DNA of 64,000 nt from NCBI RefSeq assembly GCF_010093815.1, contig NW_022985553.1, positions 1,460,133 to 1,524,132 of the forward strand. The letters are read 5' to 3'. Each line of letters opens with the position of its first letter. Positions within the stretch are counted from its first letter, which is position 1. A model generated the notes under the pieces. It saw nothing but the letters and a program-made list of their open reading frames with translations. It made no database searches and was not told the DNA's origin. The DNA comes from Pseudovirgaria hyperparasitica. Its lineage: Eukaryota; Ascomycota; Dothideomycetes; Acrospermales; Acrospermaceae. This document shows, piece after piece, positions 13,416 through 23,123 of the stretch. Position numbers and translations under genes: made by a program.

Positions 13416-14035
13416 ATGGTTCGGCAACTTAAACACCACGAGCAAAAACTCCTTCGCAAGGTTGATTTCCATACCTACAAATCAGACAATAATCACCGCG
13501 ACGCTCTTGTTATTCGCCGCTATCAAATCCAGAAGCCCTCCGACTACCAGCAATACAACAGAATATGCGGCTCGCTCAGACAACTCGCACACAAACTATC
13601 CGCCCTCGACCCGTCGGATCCCTTCCGTCAAAAACAAGAAGAGCTGATGCTAGAGAAGCTATTCGAAATAGGTATTCTAGGAACTGGCGGAGGTGGACGA
13701 GGAAAACTGAGCGATGTCGAGAACAAGGTCACAGTCTCCGCATTCTGTAGGAGGAGACTGGGTGTTGTCATGACACGACTGCGCATGGCGGACAATCTGA
13801 ATGCAGCGATCAAATTTATCGAACAAGGGCATGTTCGTGTTGGAACCGAGGTTGTGATTGATCCGGCATACTTGGTGACAAGGTATGTCGGATATACTGG
13901 ATCATCTGGAGGCTACCACTGACGCTTTTTAGAAACATGGAGGACTTTGTGACCTGGGTGGACTCTTCGAAGATAAAGAAGAACATCATGCGATATCGTG
14001 ATCAGCTCGACGACTTTGAGCTTGATGGACTTTGA
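13416..14035 (+). CDS. IMP3: U3 snoRNP protein Imp3 (S4-domain, SSU processome)
   Basis: Component of the Mpp10-Imp3-Imp4 complex that joins U3 snoRNA to the 35S pre-rRNA in the nucleolus. Exons 13416-13882 and 13933-14035 (50-nt intron, GTATGT..TAG) give 189 residues; yeast Imp3 has 183. The start [18 protein letters not shown] and the ending helix ([14 protein letters not shown]) are strongly conserved. The RNA-binding S4 fold covers about residues 108-160 ([32 protein letters not shown]). A glycine-rich loop (GTGGGGRGK) precedes it. The last 36 nt of coding sequence and the 3' flank are duplicated immediately downstream. UTP18, another SSU-processome gene, is next in the same orientation. 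Confidence 0.96.
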
Positions 14036-14365
14036 TATAGATGATTACAGCCTTACTTATGGTTCCCCGTTAGTCCTCCGTAGCATGCTTTTAGGGCAAA
14101 AGGCTGGCTTTGGCTTCATTTCTGCATAGCGTTGGAGTATTACGACTACTTTTTAACTGGTTAAAACCTTTATCGATTGTGAGATCAGCTCGACGACTTT
14201 GAGCTTGATGGACTTTGATATAGATGATTATAGCCTTACTTATGGTTCCCCGTTAGTCCTCCGTAGCATGCTTTTAGGGTAAAAGGCTGGCTTTGGCTTC
14301 ATTTCTGCATAGCGTTGGAGTATTACGACTACTTTTTAACTGGTTAAAACCTTTATCGATTGTGA
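14000..14365 (+). repeat. 183-bp tandem duplication covering the IMP3 3' end
   Basis: Two copies, 14000-14182 and 14183-14365, followed by a few bases of a third (gatcagc at 14366). The unit starts inside the last IMP3 exon (gatcagctcgacgac), passes through the stop codon and includes the 3' UTR. The copies differ at only two positions: attaCagcc to attaTagcc and gggCaaaag to gggTaaaag. Both are CpA to TpA changes. The second copy holds a coding tail without a gene in front of it, so it is a relic and not a gene. Confidence 0.95.
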
Positions 14366-14634
14366 GATCAGCCTACAGAGATATCTCTCAGCATGAACAA
14401 AATTGCAAGCACCAATGATGCCGAACGTATAATTGTCCTCTGTAGAACTATGCTGCGACAAACATCCTCATTTAAATTCATACAGTCTGATCTTGATGCT
14501 AATTTATCGGCACTTTCAAACGCCGACAATTTTTTGTTCAGCCCTAAACCTTGGCAGACTGAAACTTTCCCCACGCAAAAGTCACAGAAGCGCAACCTTC
14601 ACATCAAAGGCAAATTCCTTAGTCTTTCCATATA
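14366..14634. other. Intergenic / UTP18 leader
   Basis: About 270 bp between the duplication and the UTP18 start. A short open frame (14393-14635) runs almost to the UTP18 ATG but shows no family resemblance. I read this stretch as promoter and 5' UTR. Confidence 0.5.
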
Positions 14635-16757
14635 ATGGCGCCTGAAATATCGCGGCAACGCCCCCGAAAAGGGAAAACACAACCTGAGAAGAAGCCAGAA
14701 GCAGCAAGCGAGTCAGATTCGGACGATTCGCAGAGCAACGACGAAGCGCAAGAGCAGTCCGAAGATTCTGAAGAAATTGAGGAGCTTCAGGATGAAGAGA
14801 GCGAAGTTGATAAAGATGACATGGAGCTGGAGCTTGAGAAGCTCGTGTTTGGCGACAGCGCTGGCTTTAGAGAGGGTCTCAGGAGCTTTGATGTGGACAA
14901 GAAAGGCTCGGGACTAGACGTAGACATGTCTGCTGCTACCGAAGACGACGGCGATGACACTGCTGAACTGGGAGGTCTTGCTGACGGCGATGTATGTCTG
15001 CATTTCATAGAGCGGATCACGGTGCTGACATTCAACCTTAGCTGTTTTTCGTGGACTCTGGTCCTGCGACTCAAGCAGTAATCCCCAGCGCGCAGGCAGA
15101 CCTTGGAGCTGCGGACCAAGATATCAAAGAGTCGGCTGCTTGGGAAGATAGTGATGACGACAGAATCATGGTGTCAATCGCTTCGGTGCCCAGATTAAGA
15201 AAGCTAAGGATAACAGAAGCAGAGGATGTTATTAGTGGGAAGGAGTATTCAAGAAGACTCAGGATGCAGTATGTGATCTGATTACCACCGGATCCTATCG
15301 CCTATGTTATGTTACTAACATAAGTCCTAGATTTGAGCGCTTGAATCCACCACCTGATTGGGCACATCCACCAAAGCAATCCAAGAGGAGGAGAAAGTCA
15401 CAAACAGGTGGCTCAGAGACGGATTCTTCGGACGATGAGATGGATGTAGACGAGGAGCTCTCTGCACAGCCCCTTGCGAAACTGCTTCAAGATTCAGACG
15501 CCCTCACTAAAGGACCGAACGGTAGAAACACCAAGAAACGCAAATTGGCAGCAGAAAAGATCAACATCTCGCGATTAAAAGACGTCCCTGGCGAGCAACC
15601 TGTAAGCATCATCGTTCGCCTCTACCAATGCCCTTCATTAACATGTTCAGTCCTCTATATCGTCGCTTTCATTTCATCCAACTTATCCCCTCCTCCTTTC
15701 CTCGGGAATCGCCAAAACAGCTTGGTTGCACCACATACTCCCGTATCCTCCCCTGCCGAATCCTCTCGTCACCTCACTCCATATTCCTGGACAACCCCTC
15801 GACACAGTCTCCTTCCATCCCTCACCTACCGACACCCGCGTCTTCCTCTCCTCCCGCCGCCGCCACTTTCACATCTGGGATCTTCCCTCTGGCAACATCA
15901 CCAAAGCCAACCACGCTCTTTCCACGGACCGCGAACAGCAAACCATGGATCGCTTCAAGATCTCGCCCTGCGGCAAATATATCGCCTTTGCAGGGCCCAT
16001 CACAAAATCCTCGGGCGCAGTAACGATTGTCAGCGCCATTACATCCCAACTCGTCACTCACGCACGCATCGAGTCCTCTCTCGCCGATTTCGCTTGGTGG
16101 GCCGACGGATCTGGTCTCAGCATTGTCGGCACAGGCGGCGAAGTCAGCGAATACTCACTCCTAGACAGGCGCTTCACCGCAGTCTGGCAGGACGAAGGCG
16201 CGCTGCACATCACCACCATCGCCCTTGGTGGTCGCAGCGGCCACGACGACTTCTTCGGCGGCGACAGATGGATCGCCATCGGCTCCCGCTCCGGCATCGT
16301 CAACATCTACGACCGCACCGCATGGCTGCCAGGCAAGCAGCAGAAACAACAGCAAAAACAAAAGCAACAGCAACAGCAACATCGACCCGCACCGTCAAAA
16401 CCCACTGACTCGCATCCCACCACGCTCATCCCGCGCCGGCCCACGCCCAAGAAGTCACTAGATAATCTGGTCACGACGATCACGTGTCTGGCTTTCGCGC
16501 CGGACGGGCAGGTTCTCGCGATGGCGTCGCGTGGCAAGAAGGATGCGCTGCGACTAGTGCATCTGCCGAGTTGCAGCGTCTTTCAGAATTGGCCGACGCA
16601 GAATACGCCGTTGGGCAGAGTCACGGCCCTGGCGTGGACGCACGGGAGTGTGCTTGCGGAGGGTGAGGGCGCGGGCGAGGGTCGCGGCACGGGCTTGTAT
16701 GTGATGGCGGTGGGGAATGAGAGGGGCCAGATCAAGTTGTGGGAGGTTGGGTTGTAA
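14635..16757 (+). CDS. UTP18: U3 small nucleolar RNA-associated protein 18 (WD40)
   Basis: SSU-processome subunit (UTP-B group) needed for 18S pre-rRNA processing. Exons 14635-14991, 15042-15268, 15331-15601 and 15651-16757 give 653 residues. All three introns are 49-62 nt. The acidic N-terminus (SDSDDSQSNDEAQEQSED) is followed by hallmark blocks: LFFVDSG, AWEDSDDD, ISGKEYSRRLRMQFERL with P-P-x-WA, and a DPKWK-free WD40 propeller containing SFHPTYPLLLSSG and FKISPCGKYIAFAG. A Q/K-rich insert (16330-16383, mostly CAA/CAG/AAA) lies between two propeller blades and is a likely length-variable loop. GC and codon use shift to strongly C-rich in the last exon. Confidence 0.92.
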
Positions 16758-17297
16758 TTAGTAGTCTTTGTGTCTTGTGTCCTGTGTGTGTCTTTGTTGT
16801 TGATCATGTTTTAGAAGATGATCAGGGAAGACTGACAGGGTGCAGTTGAAAGCCGGCCCTTGATCACATGACCGAGATTGCATTCACATGCCTTCCAAGT
16901 CATTGTTCTCATGCAAGGTACGCGTGAACCCTTTCAAGAAAGCTTGTGAACGTGGACGTAATTACCTCTAGCTGGAGGTGAGGTTTATAGTCACGTGTCA
17001 TAACTGGACAACGTCCGCATTGGGGAATCTAAATAGTCTACCATTTTGCACGCTGCATGCGGCCAATATATAAAACCGAGAAGAAAACGACATAAAAAAT
17101 TAACAAAAGCGCATCCGTAGCGCCTGTACACCATGCCACCAGAACCTTTTGATATCTCATGGTAAGGTTGAAAGGAAATTTTTTGGGGAAAAAAATGCTT
17201 TTGTGGAACTCCCTGATCTTGTCGTCGCCACTGTGTTTGATACAACGTCAGTCATCGTCAACATAGTCGCCTCGTCTCGTTCATCCATATCGTCGCA
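16758..17297. other. Intergenic, convergent 3' ends
   Basis: 540 bp between the UTP18 and inositol-phosphatase-family stops. It contains a CACGTG hexamer at 16992-16997 and AT-rich patches. No gene was recognised. Confidence 0.5.
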
Positions 17298-18470
17298 TCA
17301 ACCCACTATATAGAGCGTGGCCGCTTCCTGGCAGACCGCAGCATCGTGCTTCGGCAAGAGGGTCAGCGTGGCATGCTTCACCCTCCGAGCCATCTCCAGC
17401 CCGACGTCGTCATCGCTTTCTTCCTTCCTTACCACGGATGGCGTATTCGGATACACGAAACGGCCATTGCCCATGACCCCCCATACCTTCCGTGCAAAAG
17501 CCTCCTGACTCTCCTTCTTGCCCGGCCTGATTGCAAAATACAGCCGACTCTCCAGATGTGCCTCCTCACCTGGATTCACACTAAACACCCTGCCTCCAGC
17601 CTCTTCCAGAATCGCCCAGCCGGCGCAGACGTCCCAAGGGTAACAGCCAGGCTCCCAGAACGCATCGAGTTGGCCGGCAGCGACGTAGCAGAAATCAAGT
17701 GCCGCACTACCCATGCTACGGATGGACTGAATCATGACACCGGCCGCGTTCTTGGTCAGCAGCTGCTTGTGAACGCGTGAACGTAGCTCCCAGCGGTCGC
17801 CAGCGCGGTCGTTGCCCCATTCGATTGCCATGATGCAGGTGTTCAGGTCGCCGACATCAACTGGGGCGCGAATGGGCAAAGGGAAGATGGTACCTCTACG
17901 ATCGAGGAATGCACCCTGGCCTTTGATTCCGTAGAACATTTCGCCGTTCGTTGGGTTGTATACAACACCGAGGACAGGGCGTTTGAAGAGAGTCATGCCG
18001 AGCGAGACGGCGAAGTTGCCGAAGCCGTGAGTGAAGTTCAGCGTGCCATCGATGGGATCACATATAAAGGTAGGATCGTCGGTGAGGAATTGGTCTTTCT
18101 TGGACGTTTCTTCGCCAAAGAAAATGTACTCTGGGTAAGTTTCTGCGAGTGCGGCTTTGATCATTTCCTCAATCGCCTTGTCGGTATCGGTGACGACGTC
18201 AGAGGTGTTGTTCTTGGTGGAGGCGGATTGATCGAGTTTCGCTTCGAGCATCATGTTACCGGCCGCAAGGGCGAGTTCCTTTAGCTTTTCGAGGACGGCG
18301 TTAGGGCGAAAGCTGCGGAGATAGTACTTGAGCAGGACATCGTCGACCTGCTTGAGCTTTCTTTCATCGAGTTCGTGGCCAACAAGAGTGGTTGCAGACG
18401 ACATTGAAGTTAAGCCTGTGGAGAAGCCAGAATGTGGAGAGGTAGCGGTAGACTGGTTGATGGAAGACAT
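17298..18470 (-). CDS. Inositol monophosphatase-family phosphatase (IMPase/QutG-like)
   Basis: Mg2+-dependent, Li+-sensitive type sugar-phosphate phosphatase, 390 residues, no intron. Metal-binding motifs are intact: VTDTDK (about 93-98), GEE (119-121), DPIDGT (138-143) and the C-terminal WDVCAGWAILEEAGG. The start is the ATG at 18470 (MSSINQ); the frame is open further upstream but only from a TTG. The serine/threonine-rich N-terminal 30 residues and about 70 C-terminal residues beyond the fold make it longer than bacterial IMPases (about 270). Fungal relatives include the QutG/Qa-X proteins of quinate clusters, but no quinate genes are nearby, so the substrate is open: inositol phosphate or another phosphate ester. 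Confidence 0.85.
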   Translation of the reverse strand: MSSINQSTATSPHSGFSTGLTSMSSATTLVGHELDERKLKQVDDVLLKYYLRSFRPNAVLEKLKELALAAGNMMLEAKLDQSASTKNNTSDVVTDTDKAIEEMIKAALAETYPEYIFFGEETSKKDQFLTDDPTFICDPIDGTLNFTHGFGNFAVSLGMTLFKRPVLGVVYNPTNGEMFYGIKGQGAFLDRRGTIFPLPIRAPVDVGDLNTCIMAIEWGNDRAGDRWELRSRVHKQLLTKNAAGVMIQSIRSMGSAALDFCYVAAGQLDAFWEPGCYPWDVCAGWAILEEAGGRVFSVNPGEEAHLESRLYFAIRPGKKESQEAFARKVWGVMGNGRFVYPNTPSVVRKEESDDDVGLEMARRVKHATLTLLPKHDAAVCQEAATLYIVG

Positions 18471-19195
18471 TGTTTGAAGGTTCGACAGACGTGGAATGTC
18501 CAAGTATTTTGTAGAGCTACCTAGCGAAGGCAACAAATCAAGGGTATAGAACAGGCTATAATGCTAGAGAAATCAAGAATTGAGAGAGGCAAATCGGCAA
18601 GATGCAGAAATCAGTACTTTTGAGCAAGAAATGATGGAAGGTTCTAGGAAGACAAAAGGGAGGGAGAAGGACAAGATAAGAGAAACAGAATGACAACAGA
18701 CTAGACTCTCTTACCTAGATGGGCGTTGTGCAGTGTAAGTGAATAGGCGAAGATGTGACAGCTACCGAAGTATGGCATGGCATGGCAGTGGGTGAAAGTC
18801 GATATGTACCTAGGTAGTAGTATGGCAAGTACATTTGATACGGTAGCTAGCATGCGACTGCCGCTTTTGGCCGAGTGTATGGCGGCTTATCGGGCATGAT
18901 CGGGAGGGGCACAGGGGGGGCGCAAAGTGTTGTTTGTGGGCGATAGCGTCAAGTGAATTTGCGAAGCTCAGGAGCCGCAGTCAACAATGTGCATGTCCCA
19001 CAACACCAGTGTTGGAGGATCGAGGCACGATAGGCTGCATTGTATCATTGGTATGCAAGCCGTGATGCAGCAGAGAGCAGTCTCTGCCAGGTCACATGCC
19101 AATCACAAGGAACTGGACAGCGTGCAAGGATCCACCTCTCGTCGATAATCGACACCGCGACGGCGACGGCACATGCAAGTCTGACGGCGGCTTCG

Positions 19196-19510
19196 CTTAA
19201 ACTGATGCTTGATGCTTGATGCGTGATGCACGATGCGGGAAGCTTAATGTGTGTTTGATATTTGATATGCAATGTGTATTGTGTGATGCTTTTGAGGTGG
19301 TGAATGTTTCTTACCTCAGGACTTTCTTCCAGGTGTGCTGAGGTTAACATAATTGACACAAGCTAGTAAGTCTAGCAGTATTACGTAATAATTTGATATT
19401 TGCCTGAACCTACTTAACCCGACGCTGGATGCCTGATCCTGGGCCTGAGGTCTGCATGATTGATGCCTCGTGTCTAGAATAGACGCCTCGTGTCGGATGC
19501 CTGAGGCCCT
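19196..19510. repeat. Degenerate GATGC/GATGCCTG-type short repeats
   Basis: Two clusters of short imperfect direct repeats. The first reads gatgcttgatgcttgatgcg then tgatgcacgatgcggg. The second (about 19420-19505) repeats gcatgattgatgcctcg, cgcctcgtgtcggatgcctg and similar. Period is irregular (7-20 bp). No open frame spans it. Confidence 0.6.
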
Positions 19511-20339
19511 GATTGTCATTCAACAAGGTCTTTCCCTGTGTGTGCGTGTATGTGGCTGATGCACGCGTAAGTCACGTGCGTCCCTCGGCTCTGAGGCTTG
19601 ACTGGATGAGGCGGTGCGCTGATCTGTCGGCGCGTCGACATTACCGACGTCGTGCCGTCTCTTCGACTACTCACCTCCACCCCAACCCTTCATCGAGTCC
19701 GTCGTCGACAGTCTTGCTGAACGTTTGAACTTGGAGAGAGAGCTGCCCTGTATGCTTGTCGAGCCGGGATCGCGCGCTTCGACAAGTTCCATGGAACCAT
19801 TAGTCCCTAGCTACGCGGAAAGAGCTTGGAATTGTCAGACCCTAGGGCTCGCGACTTTGGCTTCATAACAAACACCCACGTCTCTGCTTGGCCATCTAGT
19901 TACCTTTATTTTGTCGTCTTACCCACATCTCACCATCTGGTCAGCCCTTGAATTGATCATGATTTGTAGAGCGACCTTGCCCTTCGTGTTTCGCCGAGCA
20001 TTCATGTCTTCTCTCGCTTGCTACATCCCTAGACCCATCCTGCAACATTCCCTTGAAATTTGCTTCTCTGTTGGCGAGAGCATGGTGAGGCTAGTACTTA
20101 CTGGCTCCTCGTCAAGCTCAGTTAACCCACTATCCTAGAGAACCGAAAGGTCAGGAAAGCAAGGGGTGTATTTTCATAGACCCGTCATATCTAGAGAGCA
20201 TTCTATGGTTTTGATATTATTTCTTGTCTGCTGCTAGGCCGTGATTGGTGAACTATACCATATGCGCCGCGTTAAGCGTTGTGTCCCATGGATCTCTCGT
20301 TCCTGACGAGTTCAACTCTGGCGCGCTTTCCAAGTAGTC

Positions 20340-20396
20340 CCAATTCAGAGAGCGCAGTTCAGAGCGCCGTTCAGAGGGCAGTTCAGAGGGCAGTGT
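20340..20396. repeat. 12-bp tandem repeat, TTCAGAG core
   Basis: Units of about 12 bp with the shared core TTCAGAG: cgcagttcagag, cgccgttcagag, ggcagttcagag, then ggcag. It lies about 420 bp upstream of the AT-hook gene start and 150 bp before the hairpin array. Confidence 0.8.
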
Positions 20397-20551
20397 CGCG
20401 CAGCCTATAAGTACCCTCACTGCCCCTACTGTAATTGTGATCAGATAAAAGTCTAAGCTCTCTCTACTTTGCCTTACTTTGATCACATCTTTTGGCCTTA
20501 CCCAGCAGAGCATATCCCAGAGCTCTCAACAACAGCAACACACGACAACCT

Positions 20552-20735
20552 CTATAGCCAAGAGCTATTGTAAGTCCTCCTCTCACCTCACCCTTACTTA
20601 CTACATAGCCAATCAGGCTATTCCTCGCCTCCCTTCTACTCTCACCCTTATCCACTGCATAGCTAACAGAGATATACTTAGTTCACTCGCCCCTTGTCTC
20701 TGACGCTCTGTATAGCCATTAGAGCTATTCACAGT
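20552..20735 (+). repeat. Four-unit array of ATAGCC..GGCTAT hairpin-like repeats, period 51-55 bp
   Basis: Four units start near 20552, 20603, 20658 and 20710. Each begins with a small inverted repeat: ATAGCcaagaGCTAT, ATAGCCaatcaGGCTAT (6-bp arms, 5-nt loop), a decayed atagctaacagagatat and ATAGCcattagaGCTAT. Each is followed by a pyrimidine-rich spacer containing ctcaccctta-like sequence. The first unit carries a GTAAGT donor-like site right after its hairpin, and the third and fourth are followed by ttag and acag, so the array may also work as a spliced leader of the gene at 20814. Confidence 0.7.
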
Positions 20736-20813
20736 TCGTCCGTCTCCCGTCCTTACATTCCCTTCTATCCTTCGCTCCGTCCCCCGCCTTTCCTCCCATC
20801 AACTCTCACCAGC

Positions 20814-21449
20814 ATGTCTGGTGAGAAGAGGGGAAGGGGCCGACCCAAGATGTCGGCAGAGGAGGTAGAGCGAAGGAAGGGCATGACCAAGGCGGAGGTC
20901 AACAGGGAGACGCGGGAGAAGACGCGTCTACGGCGCGCAGAGAAGGCGAAAGCCAAAGCGGAGAAGGAGGCCGCTACCGCTGCCGGGCGGGCCCGCGAAT
21001 CCGCCCAGCCGGTCGCGGCCTCCCTCGCACAAGTCCCCTTCCCCCAGCAAGCCCCTCCCTCCGAAGATGCCGATCTTCACGATTCCGGCATCGGCATGCA
21101 CATGGACGACGCAAGTCCGTTGCAGCTAGGAGGGGAAGGAGAGGAGAGGGAGAGGGAGAGGGAGAGGCCCTTCCCTCAGCAGTTCCCGGCCCCGGTGCCC
21201 TCATCCCCGGCGGCCCTCGATATCCCACCGTCCCCAACTGGGTCGTGGGCTAGCCTTTATGCCGCCGACCCTGTCCGAAGAGTCGAGGTGGCGGCTGGAG
21301 GTCTCGCAGAGGCCGAAAGAGTCGAGGAGCGGACGAGGACGCGGAGGTGCTCCGTCGAGGAGAGTCTGGAACAGCATAGGCGGACTGTGCAGGAATGGAC
21401 TCGCACTCCCCGTTCGCATTTGGAGTATCTCTGTTCGGAGAAGCACTAG
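20814..21449 (+). CDS. Hypothetical protein with AT-hook-like and basic N-terminus
   Basis: 211 residues. The start is the first ATG (MSGEKRGRGRPKMS); upstream open sequence begins only with TTG. The GRGRPK core is a match to the minor-groove-binding AT-hook. It is followed by a lysine/arginine/glutamate-rich segment (about 15-65, likely helical), a proline-rich middle, an RE repeat from gagagg DNA repeats, and a terminal charged segment. This suggests a nuclear DNA-associated protein, but no complete known domain was found. It is flanked by repeats on both sides. It could be a lineage-specific gene or part of a repeat family; expression is not shown. Confidence 0.55.
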   Translation: MSGEKRGRGRPKMSAEEVERRKGMTKAEVNRETREKTRLRRAEKAKAKAEKEAATAAGRARESAQPVAASLAQVPFPQQAPPSEDADLHDSGIGMHMDDASPLQLGGEGEERERERERPFPQQFPAPVPSSPAALDIPPSPTGSWASLYAADPVRRVEVAAGGLAEAERVEERTRTRRCSVEESLEQHRRTVQEWTRTPRSHLEYLCSEKH

Positions 21450-21585
21450 GGCTTCTTGAGGTTTTGTTTACTTATGGATGCATGGTTGGCGTTGGGTTGT
21501 TGTACCAAGAGTTGTTGTCTTGGGCGGCGCATTGGAATTTCAGTCTTTGGAAGGGGCGTGTTCTTACGCATAGCGACGGACTTGT

Positions 21586-21636
21586 ATCATGTCTTGTACC
21601 ATGTCTTGTACCATATCTTGTACCATATCTTGTAAC
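21586..21636. repeat. 12-bp tandem repeat (atgtcttgtacc)
   Basis: About four consecutive copies: atgtcttgtacc, atgtcttgtacc, atatcttgtacc, atatcttgtaac, preceded by a further related copy ending in tatc. The last two share a g to a change. Confidence 0.9.
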
Positions 21637-21879
21637 AAAACATAGTGCTCGAACACGGGCATGTAATACCATATCTCACTCTCTCTCTTTCTCTCTCTCC
21701 ACAAGAACACAAGTCTGGTTTTCAGGCTTAGCAATGATCCGATCCACCAGGCACACCGCTTTGTTCTAGACGTTTGACTTATCTTACTAGTTACGAAACA
21801 AGTGCATGTCGCCAGTCAGCTGACCTTTTTCCCACACCAATCCCCATGTCTATAGATAACCCTGGTCCTTGCGGGCTCT

Positions 21880-22330
21880 GACCTCGCACGCCAAGCACCC
21901 GTTGAAAAAAAAACTCTGTACACCATCACTGCATGTTTTCGTTGTGAATGGTTCGCATCTGGAACAGTGATACGAACAAGAGTTACAGCTAACGATCTAC
22001 TTACCTTTTCCATTCCCATTGAATCCTGGCTTCTTGGCTCAAATTCTTCGTCGTTAATGCATTCCTAGAACAAACATATGGTGATCCTGTACGGAGCATC
22101 CTTAAATAATATATGAAGCATCCCCTCATGCTCGCACGCCAAGTGCTCGTTAGGAATTCTCTGTGGCCACCATTATTACATGACTCAATGGTGGATGGTT
22201 TATATTCGGAATAGGGGATCCTAGAGGAGTGCAACATCTAATTATATCCTCACTTTGTTCGTTTTATCTTAACCTTGGTATCTTGGCTCAAACTCTTGGT
22301 CGTTATCGGAGACAATGCATTCCTATTTCT
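21880..22330 (+). repeat. Diverged direct duplication, two copies about 250 bp apart
   Basis: Copy one is about 21882-22072, copy two about 22131-22328. Shared landmarks in the same order are ctcgcacgccaag, a ctctgt..ccat block, an atggtt block, tcttggctcaaa and aatgcattccta. The second copy is AT-shifted relative to the first at several places, for example catcactgcatg versus cattattacatg. No coding frame is shared. Confidence 0.65.
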
Positions 22331-23123
22331 ATCCTTCGTTTCCCGTACTCAACCCTCGATTTCGGCGCGGTGAGTATAGTAAGCTAGGATGAATACCTTT
22401 GCCTTAAAACAAGAATGTCACGTGGAAGTGAATATAAACGTATATGAATTTTGGACAAATTCAGCCTGATTAGAAATCGAGCAGCCGGGTGGGTGGTACT
22501 CGCCTAATATGGACGGAGAACGAGCTTCATATATTATTCAAGGGTGCTCCGTATAGGGTCACAAAATATGGGGGATATGTCATTGCATCACCCCAATACG
22601 TCCATGCAGATCATTCAGAATTCTCTTCTGTGAAGTGCATACCACGCACGACCTTGCCATGGTATGCTAATTTCCGCTATCGTGGGGTCACGCTGATTCC
22701 GTGCACGAGTCCTGTCACTCCTGTGTACGAGGGAATGTCATATTTGATGGCACGGTAGGTAGAGAAGCCATCATGGTACGGCACTTGGGAATGGTTTCTG
22801 TCGCAAAAGTGGCATACCGGCAAACAGCAAACCAAGACGATGATCGATCGTGCGGTCTCAGGTGGACACTCTGGGGTCACGGAAAGGATGCGACACTGCC
22901 GACCCGGAGAAGAAATGAGGGTTTTTATCCATATTGACGGTGAGGGATAAGTAAAGACGGTGAGCCCCGGGCGGAGTCGACTTGACGGTCACAAATTTAC
23001 TCTCTTCAGCCCGGAATTGATCCTTCGCCTTATGGAGAGGCATTGAGGTGATCACCTTACCCTGCCTGATAATTACCTATTCACCTCTTAATACCGCCTG
23101 CCTGCCTGCCTTACCCTTCGAAA

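Larger units (their letters stand above)
18471..20813. other. 2.3-kb gene-poor intergenic region
   Basis: No protein family was recognised on either strand; open frames here are short and lack codon structure. It holds the upstream region of the phosphatase gene, a degenerate TGATGC-type repeat (19196-19290 and 19420-19510) and, at its right end, a 12-bp repeat and the hairpin array described separately. Confidence 0.5.
21450..23123. other. 1.7-kb intergenic region before abfB
   Basis: No convincing gene. It holds a 12-bp tandem repeat (21586-21636), a CT-rich patch near 21673-21705 and a diverged direct duplication (21880-22330). The last 300 bp, with cctgcctgcctgcc just before the abfB ATG, should be the abfB promoter and leader. 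Confidence 0.5.

Noticed and set aside
16330-16383. Glutamine/lysine repeat in UTP18 as possible prion-like element
   Set aside because: Short and inside a WD40 loop; more simply a trinucleotide-type expansion.
15341-16408. 355-codon plus-strand frame beginning in UTP18 exon 3
   Set aside because: Only the first part is UTP18; after 15601 it reads through the intron and the last exon out of frame, giving an Arg/His/Pro-rich sequence.
20552-20735. CRISPR-like array (regular repeats with spacers)
   Set aside because: Repeats are imperfect, the spacers are related to one another, and the host is a fungus; not a CRISPR.
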